18,813 nt of DNA from Chitinophaga pinensis (lineage in GTDB: Bacteria; Bacteroidota; Bacteroidia; Chitinophagales; Chitinophagaceae). The notes below the pieces were generated by a model, which was given only the letters and a program-made list of their open reading frames with translations, was not told where the DNA came from and did no database searches. The stretch covers positions 1 through 18,813 of the forward strand of contig CAMBGO010000018.1 of the NCBI GenBank assembly GCA_945866165.1. The letters run 5' to 3'. Position numbers and translations under genes: made by a program. Shown one piece after another: positions 7,895 to 15,558 of the stretch. Position 1 is the first letter of the stretch. Each line of letters opens with the position of its first letter.

Positions 7895-9253
7895 ATGACA
7901 AAAAAAGAAATTTTACAATATGTTAAGTCACATCCTGCAGGAAAAGTAAAACTTGCTGTTACCGATATCGATGGGATTCTCAGAGGAAAATATATTTCTG
8001 CTGAAAAATTTTCTTCGGTTATTGAAAAAGGGATGAGTTTTTGTGATGTTATCTTCGGATGGGATTCTAGCGATGTATTGTATGAAAAGGACTCTGTAAC
8101 TGGCTGGGGCAGGGGTTTCCCGGATACACCTGCTGTGCTCGATATCAATACATTCAGAACCATTCCATGGGAAAATGATATTCCTTTTTTTCTCGGGGAA
8201 CTGAATGATGCAAATGGAAAGCCTGCTTATTTTTGTCCAAGGCAACTCCTTAAAACCAAATTAATAGAGGCTAATAAAATGGGCTTCGCTCCAATATTTG
8301 CGCAAGAGTTTGAATGGTACAATTTTGCAGAAACACCGCAAACAGTAAATGATAAGCAATTTAGAAATCTTAGTCCGTTAACACCAGGCATGTTTGGGTA
8401 TTCGATACTTCGAACAACACTTGAAAACGGATTCTTTACCGATCTATTTGACTTGCTAAAAAGATTCAATATTCCTATTGAAGGATTGCATACAGAAACT
8501 GGTCCAGGTACCTATGAAGCTGCAATTGCACATGCTGGCATTCTTGAATCAGCCGACCGTGCCGTGTTGTTTAAAACCGCTGTAAAAGAAATTGCTTATA
8601 AACATGGTATCATGGCCACCTTCATGGCTAAGGTAAATGAAAACTTACCAGGCTGTGGAGGACATGTGCACCAAAGCTTGTGGGATAAAGCAGAAAAGAA
8701 AAATCTTTTTTATGATGAAAAAGATAAGATTCACCTGAGTGAAATTGCAAAAAGTTACATCGCCGGTCAATTACATTGTCTGCCACACATATTACCCATG
8801 TTTGCTCCAACAATAAATAGTTATAAGCGTTTGGTAGAAGGGGCTTGGGCACCAACAACACTAACGTGGGGTTTAGACAACAGAACTGTTGCATTAAGGG
8901 TGCTAACAGGCAGTGCCAATGCAGCACGCATTGAAACAAGGGTGATTGGATCAGACGTGAATCCTTACTTAGCAATGGCAGCAAGTTTAGCTTCAGGTTT
9001 GTATGGTATAAAAAATAAACTGAAACTAAAACAGCCCGCGACGGTTGGGAACGGCTATCGTGATTATTCAAATGGAACCATCCCAACTACATTGATAGAA
9101 GCAAGCAATCAGATGAAAAATTCTTCTATAGCAAAAGAGATACTTGGGGATTCATTTGTTAACCACTTTGCCATGACGCGGGAGTGGGAATGGAAACAGC
9201 ACTTGAAATCAGTAACTGATTGGGAGTATAAAAGGTATTTTGAAATCATTTAA
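7895..9253 (+). CDS. Glutamine-synthetase-like gamma-glutamylamide synthetase
   Basis: The 452-residue protein is of the GlnA superfamily, near PuuA/GlnA4-type enzymes that ligate glutamate to an amine using ATP, rather than housekeeping glutamine synthetase. Visible motifs are an N-terminal beta-grasp with VTDIDGILRGKY (22-33), metal-site HTETGPGTYEAA (199-210), the ATP/glutamate-site GCGGHVHQS (253-261, H257), SYKRLVEGAWAP, and ARIETRVIGSDVNPYLAMAA (E347, R349). The tyrosine adenylylation segment of regulated GlnA enzymes is not apparent. In this operon it would activate an imported amino alcohol as its gamma-glutamylamide in the cytoplasm, masking the amine and preventing a free aminoaldehyde from forming later. 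It lies 30 bases after the permease and 24 bases before the alcohol dehydrogenase ATG. Confidence 0.88.
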   Translation: MTKKEILQYVKSHPAGKVKLAVTDIDGILRGKYISAEKFSSVIEKGMSFCDVIFGWDSSDVLYEKDSVTGWGRGFPDTPAVLDINTFRTIPWENDIPFFLGELNDANGKPAYFCPRQLLKTKLIEANKMGFAPIFAQEFEWYNFAETPQTVNDKQFRNLSPLTPGMFGYSILRTTLENGFFTDLFDLLKRFNIPIEGLHTETGPGTYEAAIAHAGILESADRAVLFKTAVKEIAYKHGIMATFMAKVNENLPGCGGHVHQSLWDKAEKKNLFYDEKDKIHLSEIAKSYIAGQLHCLPHILPMFAPTINSYKRLVEGAWAPTTLTWGLDNRTVALRVLTGSANAARIETRVIGSDVNPYLAMAASLASGLYGIKNKLKLKQPATVGNGYRDYSNGTIPTTLIEASNQMKNSSIAKEILGDSFVNHFAMTREWEWKQHLKSVTDWEYKRYFEII

Positions 9254-9277
9254 AAATAAAACAATAAAATAGCAGTG

Positions 9278-10426
9278 ATGAGATTTGATAAAATTTATCA
9301 GTATAATTTTCCAACAACGATTCGTTTTGGGGCGGGGGCAGTAAAAGAGTTGGCAGATTATTTAAAAGCAAATAAATTACAGAAACCACTTATCGTAACA
9401 GATCCAGTTGTAGGACAACTTGGATTTTTTAAAGAGATAGTTGCAGATTTAACAGCGAAGGGTATTTCGGTTGAAGTTTTCTCAGACATTCATAAAAATC
9501 CCGTGAAATCTGATGTATATAAAGGTGGAGATGCATTCGATGCTGCACATAGAGATTCAATTATCGGAATTGGAGGTGGGGCAGCATTGGACGTGGCCCG
9601 TGCAATTGTGTTGAGAGTAAATCACAGAGAAGATCTTTTTAAATATGATGATCTGATCGGTGGCGATGTTTATGTAACCAATGATGTCCCTCATTTTATT
9701 ACGATTCCTACTACTGCTGGGACGGGAAGCGAGGTGGGAAGAAGCGCCATCATTTCAGACGACATTACCCATCAGAAAAAAATTCTATTTGCTCCAAAGT
9801 TGCTCGCAAAAATTGTATTTGCTGATCCTATGTTAACCATGGAGCTTCCGCCTGCAGTTACAGCAGCAACAGGGATGGATGCGTTGACACACAATATGGA
9901 AGCCTATGTTGCCAAAATGCCCCATCCACTTTGTGAGGGCATAGCACTAGAGGGAATTTCCTTGATAGCTAAATCAATTAATACTGCAGTCAATAAACCT
10001 GATCTTGAATCTAGAAGTAATATGCTAATTGCTTCTTTAATGGGAGCTGTTGCATTTCAAAAAGGTTTGGGTGTAGTGCATTCATTGGCTCATCCGCTTT
10101 CTTCATTGCTTGATACACATCACGGACTTGCCAATGCCATCAATCTTCCTTATGGAATGGAATTCAATATCGAAGGAAGTGAAGAAAAATTCAAGCGTAT
10201 CGCTAAAACACTTGATTTAAAAGAAGAAAATGGAGAGGCTGTTGTGAAATATTTATTTGATTTGAATTCACAAGTTGGCATGCCACATAAATTAAGGGAT
10301 ATCGGTGTGAAAGAAGAACATATTGAAACACTTGCTGATCTGGCCATTGCAGATTTTGCGCATCCAAATAATCCGAAACCCGTTACAAGAGAAAACTTCA
10401 AGTCGCTCTATATAAAAGCGCTTTAG
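9278..10426 (+). CDS. Iron-type (group III) alcohol dehydrogenase
   Basis: The 382-residue cytoplasmic oxidoreductase is of normal family length. The N-terminal dinucleotide domain has GGGAALDVARAI and the TIPTTAGTGSEV signature. The C-terminal helical domain has the four metal ligands at their expected spacing: D201 and H205 in GMDALTH, H268 in VVHSLAHPLSS, and H282 in THHGLANAI. It should oxidise a primary alcohol to an aldehyde with NAD(P)+. Between a glutamylamide synthetase and an aldehyde dehydrogenase, its predicted substrate is the hydroxyl end of a gamma-glutamylated amino alcohol. A GTG directly before the ATG (9275) is a possible start, but the ATG is preferred. Its TAG is followed at once by TAA and then the ATG of the next gene, so the two are tightly coupled. 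Confidence 0.92.
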   Translation: MRFDKIYQYNFPTTIRFGAGAVKELADYLKANKLQKPLIVTDPVVGQLGFFKEIVADLTAKGISVEVFSDIHKNPVKSDVYKGGDAFDAAHRDSIIGIGGGAALDVARAIVLRVNHREDLFKYDDLIGGDVYVTNDVPHFITIPTTAGTGSEVGRSAIISDDITHQKKILFAPKLLAKIVFADPMLTMELPPAVTAATGMDALTHNMEAYVAKMPHPLCEGIALEGISLIAKSINTAVNKPDLESRSNMLIASLMGAVAFQKGLGVVHSLAHPLSSLLDTHHGLANAINLPYGMEFNIEGSEEKFKRIAKTLDLKEENGEAVVKYLFDLNSQVGMPHKLRDIGVKEEHIETLADLAIADFAHPNNPKPVTRENFKSLYIKAL

Positions 10427-10429
10427 TAA

Positions 10430-12520
10430 ATGCAAAACAAAAAGAAAATAGGTATTAGTTTTACTACGACTAATTATAGAAATTATGTTGAATGGTTTAC
10501 TAAATCAGATCTTTCTACTGATATCGAAATAGTTGAATTGTCATTTGAGAAAAACAACCTGCATGATATTCATCAATGCGATGGATTTGTATTAACAGGT
10601 GGGGTTGACATTCATCCATCTTTTTACAATGGCGAAGTGTCGTATAATAATATGCCAGATGCCTTTCAGCGAAAGAGGGATGAGTTTGAAACTATCCTTT
10701 TTTATTATGCTCAAACAATGAAACTGCCGGTGCTTGGCATTTGCCGTGGACTTCAATTAGTGAATGTGTTGATGGGTGGAAAACTTAATCAAGACCTTGG
10801 TTCAGTGGGGAATGCCATTCATAAAAAACAAGGCGAGAATGATAAAATACATGCTGTACAGATTAAAGAAAATTCATTGTTACATGAAATCACAAATTCA
10901 TCATCAGGAATAATAAACAGTGCTCATCATCAATCCATCAGCATTGATCACCTTGGCGAAAACCTCATGGTTAATGCAATGGATGAAGAAGGTAAAACCA
11001 TTGAAGGCATCGAGTTCAAAGATAAAACCAATAAAGGGTTTTTGCTTTGCGTTCAATGGCATCCAGAGAGAATGGAAGATAAAGAACATAGTAGCCTATC
11101 AAAAAATATCAAAGAAAATTTCTTAACTGCAATCAGAAACACAAGCATGAAAAAATTAGATGTTATTAATCCTGCTACAGAAGAGCTAATCATTTCTTTA
11201 AATCAAGATAACATCGAATCACTTCATGAAAAATTTCGACTGCTCCAAAATGGCCAACGTGAATGGAAAAATATTTCTCTTGGTGAAAGAATAAAAATCA
11301 TCAACCAATTTTCAAGTTTGTTAGAAAATGAAATTGAAACACTTGCGTCAACACTTACTGCAGAGGTTGGGAAACCATTGCAGCAATCAAGAAATGAAGT
11401 GAATGGTGCGAGGGCCAGAATTCAATGGCTAACTGAACATGTTGAACAATACCTATCTGATGAAGTAATGAGCAAGGTAACTGGCATGGAAGAAAAAATA
11501 TCATATGAGCCATTGGGAGTTGTGTGCAATATTTCCGCGTGGAATTATCCCTATTTGGTTGGTACCAATGTGTTTGTTCCAGCATTGCTGGCGGGCAATG
11601 CTGTTTTTTATAAACCCTCTGAGCATGCAACATTAACGGGTTTGCACATCGAGCGTCTACTAAAAAAAGCTGGTGTTCCTGAGAATGTATTTCAAGTTGC
11701 AGTTGGGGATGGAGAAGTGGGCAATGTATTATTGGATATGCCTCTTGATGGTTATTTTTTTACTGGCTCTTATAAGACCGGACAATACATCTATACAAAA
11801 GTTGCGCCTAAAATGGTTGTATGCCAGTGCGAATTGGGTGGAAAAGATCCACTTTATGTAGCAGATGATATTGTAGATATTGATGGAGTTGCTGCTGGAA
11901 CAGCTGATGGTGCATTTTATAACAATGGACAAAGCTGTTGCTCTGTTGAAAGAATCTACGTTCATGAAAAAATTTATGATCGTTATGTTGATGCTTTTGT
12001 AAAAGAAGTAAAATCATGGAAGATCGGAAAGCCAACAGAGGAGGGAGTTTATATCGGTTCGTTGAGCAGAAAAGAACAACTTTCATTCCTTGAAGATCAG
12101 GTGACTGATGCTGTTGGTAAAGGAGCAACAATTTTAACAGGGGGTAAAAGAATGCCAGGTGAAGGATATTATTTTGAACCAACGGTATTGGTTGATGTAA
12201 CCCATGACATGATGGTTATGAAAGAGGAATCTTTTGGTCCAATTATAGGAATAATGAAAGTTAAAGATGATCATGAAGCATTGAATTTGATGCAAGATTG
12301 CGCATATGGACTCACTTCCGCGATTTATACTTCCGATAAAGTGAGGGCAGAAAAAATGATGAAAGAATTTAATTCGGGCAGTGTTTATTGGAATTGTTGC
12401 GATCGCGTCAGTGCTGCCTTGCCATGGAGTGGCAGAAAACATTCTGGCTTTGGTGCAACGTTATCTCATTCAGGGTTGCGGGCCTTCACAAAACCCAAAG
12501 GGTATCATTTGAGGGGTTGA
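10430..12520 (+). CDS. Fusion: PuuD-like gamma-glutamyl hydrolase + aldehyde dehydrogenase
   Basis: One uninterrupted 696-residue frame holds two full-length enzymes. Residues 1 to about 235 form a class I glutamine-amidotransferase-like hydrolase of the PuuD (gamma-glutamyl-GABA hydrolase) type, with GFVLTGGVDIHP, nucleophile Cys105 in LGICRGLQL, and H211/E213 in QWHPERM. Residues 240-696 form an NAD(P)-dependent aldehyde dehydrogenase: INPATEELI at its start, N372 in SAWNYPYL, a FFTGS motif, general base E468 in ELGGKDP, catalytic Cys503 in NNGQSCCS, and EESFGPI. The junction carries an internal ATG (11147, Met240) exactly where a free-standing dehydrogenase would begin, so separate internal initiation is also possible. 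The two domains would carry out the last two steps of the pathway: aldehyde to acid, then release of glutamate. Confidence 0.9.
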   Translation: MQNKKKIGISFTTTNYRNYVEWFTKSDLSTDIEIVELSFEKNNLHDIHQCDGFVLTGGVDIHPSFYNGEVSYNNMPDAFQRKRDEFETILFYYAQTMKLPVLGICRGLQLVNVLMGGKLNQDLGSVGNAIHKKQGENDKIHAVQIKENSLLHEITNSSSGIINSAHHQSISIDHLGENLMVNAMDEEGKTIEGIEFKDKTNKGFLLCVQWHPERMEDKEHSSLSKNIKENFLTAIRNTSMKKLDVINPATEELIISLNQDNIESLHEKFRLLQNGQREWKNISLGERIKIINQFSSLLENEIETLASTLTAEVGKPLQQSRNEVNGARARIQWLTEHVEQYLSDEVMSKVTGMEEKISYEPLGVVCNISAWNYPYLVGTNVFVPALLAGNAVFYKPSEHATLTGLHIERLLKKAGVPENVFQVAVGDGEVGNVLLDMPLDGYFFTGSYKTGQYIYTKVAPKMVVCQCELGGKDPLYVADDIVDIDGVAAGTADGAFYNNGQSCCSVERIYVHEKIYDRYVDAFVKEVKSWKIGKPTEEGVYIGSLSRKEQLSFLEDQVTDAVGKGATILTGGKRMPGEGYYFEPTVLVDVTHDMMVMKEESFGPIIGIMKVKDDHEALNLMQDCAYGLTSAIYTSDKVRAEKMMKEFNSGSVYWNCCDRVSAALPWSGRKHSGFGATLSHSGLRAFTKPKGYHLRG

Positions 12521-12635
12521 TATAATCAAGCAGCTGGGGTTTGAATAAATTTTTAGCAGATAAAAGTTATAGTCGAATATGTTTTCAATTTTCGAACATA
12601 TCATAAAAGAGTAAGGCTTATTTATAATTGATGGA

Positions 12636-12761
12636 GTGGTAGCAGAAGGAAAATCAAAAATGCTTGTAATTAACAATGTCCGTTGTAAACTACTGGCAAG
12701 AATCTTTTCTGTTGTGAAAAGAGGCACCCCTTTTGTTGATACTTTTAAATTTGCAGCATAA
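12636..12761 (+). pseudogene. 3' remnant of an IS110-type transposase gene
   Basis: The frame reads VVAEGKSKMLVINNVRCKLL then ARIFSVVKRGTPFVDTFKFA, then A and TAA (12759-12761). This resembles the extreme C-terminus of IS110-family transposases in Bacteroidota (EGK.KM.V.N.VR.KL..R.F.VV.RGTP.V). The same frame can be followed back to about 12579 across a TAA (12612-12614), with weaker similarity. The catalytic DEDD RuvC-like domain and most of the Tnp domain are missing, so it is inactive. It lies between the fusion gene and a palindromic GC-rich block. Confidence 0.68.
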
Positions 12762-12793
12762 TGATTAAAAATATTTGTTTTTAACCATAGAAT

Positions 12794-12929
12794 ACGGGGT
12801 GGTGGATTGTTTAAATAATTATTCAAGTTATTACTTAAGCTTATGTCTTGATTAAAATCCACCGCCCCGTCACCGATGTCGGTTCGCTTCGCGCTCCTCC
12901 TCGGTGCCACCCCGCCTGTCCAGGCGGGG
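12794..12929. repeat. REP-like palindromic GC-rich intergenic element
   Basis: Three nested or adjacent inverted repeats sit in an otherwise AT-rich gap. ACGGGGTGGTGGATT (12794-12808) pairs with AATCCACCGCCCCGT (12856-12870), 15 bp with a single G-T wobble, around a 47-base AT-rich spacer. CACCGA (12871-12876) pairs with TCGGTG (12901-12906), enclosing a second small palindrome ACCGA-TG-TCGGT (12872-12883). CCCCGCCTG-TC-CAGGCGGGG (12910-12929) is a perfect 9-bp hairpin. Bases 12856-12929 are strikingly GC-rich against their surroundings. This fits a dispersed REP or MITE-like repeat; only one copy is in the window. Confidence 0.6.
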
Positions 12930-13116
12930 AGTTTTCTTGTTCCCATCTCAGGATGAAACATATGATCATCATGGTATTATTTTAGCATTTAAATAGAATA
13001 GCAAGTCAAAAATTGATTATTTACATCTTTATTTCAAGCGATGTATTTTAAATACACATTGCTTTTTAATTCAACAGTTTAAATATATTTGAATAAATTA
13101 TTCAATTATACTGAAT
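12930..13116. other. AT-rich intergenic stretch upstream of the oxidoreductase
   Basis: Apart from the flanking repeats already listed, I see no gene, RNA or clear promoter motif here. It is very AT-rich and presumably contains the promoter of the oxidoreductase-permease pair. Confidence 0.4.
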
Positions 13117-13144
13117 TCTGACGTCTGACGTCTGTATTCTGACT
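13117..13144 (+). repeat. Heptamer tandem repeat TCTGACN/TCTGTAT
   Basis: Four head-to-tail 7-base units: TCTGACG, TCTGACG, TCTGTAT, TCTGACT, followed by a partial TCT. The array ends about 20 bases upstream of the oxidoreductase ATG. It could be a small slippage-prone promoter or leader repeat. Confidence 0.6.
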
Positions 13145-13167
13145 TCTAAACTCAAACAGCAATATTT

Positions 13168-14247
13168 ATGTCAACATCAAATTCACTTAAGGTATTGGTA
13201 GTAGGATGTGGGAATATGGGTGCTTCGCATGCCATGGCTTTTCATTTGATGGAGGGAGTAACAATATGTGGACTGGTTTCAACCGGCAAAAGTAAAGAGT
13301 TGTTGGATGAAAAGCTGGGTGGAGGCTTTCCGCTGTTTAACGATTACACGGAAGCGCTTGAAAAAACATCTCCCGATGCTGTTTGTATTTCAACGTATCC
13401 TGATACGCATGAAGCTTTTGCCATCATGGCTTTTGAAAAAGGTTGTCACGTTTTTATGGAGAAGCCCATTGCAGATTCTGTTGCTGGCGCTGAAAGGGTT
13501 GCTGCTGCTGCAAAAAAGGCCGGTAAAAAATTGGTGATTGGTTATATATTAAGGCATCATCCTTCTTGGATTAAATTTATTGAAATTGCTCAGGAGCTTG
13601 GTAAGCCGTTGGTTATGCGGATGAATCTCAATCAACAGAGTCATGGTTACATGTGGGATGTTCATCGAAATCTGATGAAGAGTTTAAGCCCAATTGTAGA
13701 TTGCGGTGTCCATTATATTGATGTGATGTGTCAGATGGTGAGATCAAAACCAATACAAGTTTCTGCCATTGGTGCAAGACTAACAAATGATATTCCTGAA
13801 GGAAATTATAATTACGGACAACTTCAAATACGTTTTGAAGATGGATCAGTGGGATGGTATGAAGCTGGTTGGGGTCCTATGATTAGTGAAACAGCTTTTT
13901 TTGTTAAGGATGTGATCGGGCCAAAGGGTTCTGTTTCTATTGTTGCAAAAAATGCAGCTGCGGCAGGACAATCTGATTCAGTTGCCTCACATACTAAAAC
14001 TGAATCCTTGCGTTGGCACCATGCTGATATCGATACTAAAAATGAATTTACCAAGCCCGATGAATGGATCGATCTTACCGATGAGCCTGATCACCAGGAA
14101 TTGTGTAATAGGGAGCAAGCGTTTTTTCTTAAAGCAATTCATGATGATATTGATCTTACTGACCATGTCGACGATGCAGTGAATAGTCTAAAAATTGCAT
14201 TTGCCTGCGATGAAAGTGTTCGGACGGGGAAAGTCGTTTCATTATGA
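13168..14247 (+). CDS. Gfo/Idh/MocA-family NAD(P)-dependent oxidoreductase
   Basis: The 359-residue cytoplasmic enzyme has an N-terminal Rossmann fold (VLVVGCGNMGASHAMAF, 9-25), the family EKP motif (E98-K99-P100 in FMEKPIADS), and the C-terminal catalytic-site segment DCGVHYIDVM (D178, H182). Members oxidise or reduce sugars, inositols, sugar acids or related hydroxyl compounds; the exact substrate cannot be read from the sequence. The gene directly downstream, 30 bases away, is a GntP-type permease, which suggests the pair imports and oxidises a sugar acid or polyol. The start is the only ATG near the beginning of the frame and follows an A/T-rich leader. Confidence 0.9.
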   Translation: MSTSNSLKVLVVGCGNMGASHAMAFHLMEGVTICGLVSTGKSKELLDEKLGGGFPLFNDYTEALEKTSPDAVCISTYPDTHEAFAIMAFEKGCHVFMEKPIADSVAGAERVAAAAKKAGKKLVIGYILRHHPSWIKFIEIAQELGKPLVMRMNLNQQSHGYMWDVHRNLMKSLSPIVDCGVHYIDVMCQMVRSKPIQVSAIGARLTNDIPEGNYNYGQLQIRFEDGSVGWYEAGWGPMISETAFFVKDVIGPKGSVSIVAKNAAAAGQSDSVASHTKTESLRWHHADIDTKNEFTKPDEWIDLTDEPDHQELCNREQAFFLKAIHDDIDLTDHVDDAVNSLKIAFACDESVRTGKVVSL

Positions 14248-14277
14248 CTTTAGCCCTCAATCACTTAAATAAATGAT

Positions 14278-15558
14278 ATGTGGTTTCTAGTAATTATAAG
14301 CATAGTTGTTTTAGTTACCCTTATCTCATACTTTAAGTTACAGCCATTTATTGCTTTCTTGATTGTATCCCTCTTTCTTGGATTGTCGGGAGGCATTAAG
14401 CCAATTATAATTATTGATTCTATTCAGAAGGGGATGGGCTCTACACTGGGCGCCATCATTTCAATTATTATTTTGGGGTCGATGATAGGGAAGTTGATTG
14501 CTAAAAGTAATGCGAGCATTGTGATTACCGATTCCATGGTAAACATTTTTGGTCCGAGGAGATTGCCGTTTGCATTTATGATCATTGGATTTATTATTTC
14601 CCTGCCTTTGTTTTTTTCTGTGGCATTTCTACTTATGACACCCTTGGTATTGTCAACTGCAAAAAGACAAAATATCAATCCTGTTTATCTTGGAATCCCA
14701 ATGCTCGCTTCTTTATCAATCACGCAGGGATTTTTACCTCCACATCCTGCGCCATATTATTTGGTTACACATTTACCTGGTGCTGATTTTGCAAGTACCT
14801 TGGGACTTGGTATTGTCATAGCTATTCCGGCTATGTTGATTTCGGGTTGGCTTTTTGGAATGTCATTGAAAAACGCAAAGGCGTCACCAATGAATTTTAC
14901 ACCTGATGAAAACTTGAAAATCAATCCAAGTTTATTTTCGAGTTTACTTGTGTTATTATTACCTGTTTTGTTGATAGCACTTCATTCTTTTTTCAACAAT
15001 GATTTTGTTGCATTCATTGGCGAACCAGTTGTAGCTCTTTTAATTTCATTATCAGCCGCTATTTATTTATTGGGTTTTAAAAGAGATATCGCATGGTCTG
15101 ATATACAAAATTGGTTATTTGATGCAATCAAGGAAGTTGCTCCATTAATTCTAACCTTTGCCGGAGCTGGTGCTTTTAAAGAAATATTACAAGCAATGCA
15201 CGTCGGAGAAGAAGTATTGAAGTTAACCAACAGTAGTTCAATGAATCCCCTGATTATAGCATGGTTGATTGCAGCTTTGTTGCGTGTTATTACAGGTTCT
15301 TCAACGGTAGCGGGTATTACTACAGCAGGACTTATTCTTCCAATGCTGGCTCAAACTGGAATAAATCCAAATTTATTGGCACTAAGTATTGGAGCAGGCT
15401 CTATGGTAATGTCTCATGTAAATGATGCTGGCTTCTGGTTATTCAAGGAGTACTTCGGTGTTTCAGTAAAAGATACATTGCGTTCATGGACAATCATGGA
15501 AACCATACTTGGTATTGTAGGGTTGTTAGGAGTATTGGTACTGCAATATTTTATTTAG
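14278..15558 (+). CDS. GntP-family gluconate/organic acid:H+ symporter
   Basis: The 426-residue inner-membrane protein is close to the usual GntP length (about 440) and has many hydrophobic segments. Family-like features are the early LQPFIAFLIVSLFLGLSGG, GSMIGKLIAKSNAS, the mid-protein GFLPPHPAPYYLVTHL re-entrant region, RVITGSSTVAGITTAGLI, and the C-terminal SHVNDAGFWLFKEYFG followed by SWTIMET. It should take up gluconate or another sugar acid with protons. It forms a two-gene unit with the upstream oxidoreductase. Its last eight bases overlap the end of the convergent TauE/SafE-type gene. Confidence 0.88.
   Translation: MWFLVIISIVVLVTLISYFKLQPFIAFLIVSLFLGLSGGIKPIIIIDSIQKGMGSTLGAIISIIILGSMIGKLIAKSNASIVITDSMVNIFGPRRLPFAFMIIGFIISLPLFFSVAFLLMTPLVLSTAKRQNINPVYLGIPMLASLSITQGFLPPHPAPYYLVTHLPGADFASTLGLGIVIAIPAMLISGWLFGMSLKNAKASPMNFTPDENLKINPSLFSSLLVLLLPVLLIALHSFFNNDFVAFIGEPVVALLISLSAAIYLLGFKRDIAWSDIQNWLFDAIKEVAPLILTFAGAGAFKEILQAMHVGEEVLKLTNSSSMNPLIIAWLIAALLRVITGSSTVAGITTAGLILPMLAQTGINPNLLALSIGAGSMVMSHVNDAGFWLFKEYFGVSVKDTLRSWTIMETILGIVGLLGVLVLQYFI

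Noticed and set aside
12577..12601. ATATGTT/AACATAT hairpin after the fusion gene
   Set aside because: The 7-bp AT-rich stem has an 11-base loop and no following T-run, so it is too weak to call a terminator.
12762..12800. Bridge RNA or structured RNA of an IS110 element
   Set aside because: Too little of the element remains, and no fold beyond the listed inverted repeats can be argued from sequence alone.
12470..12961. A 163-codon minus-strand open frame
   Set aside because: It overlaps the end of the fusion gene, the IS110 stub on the other strand and the palindromic block. Its predicted protein has no domain-like pattern and is explained by these other features.
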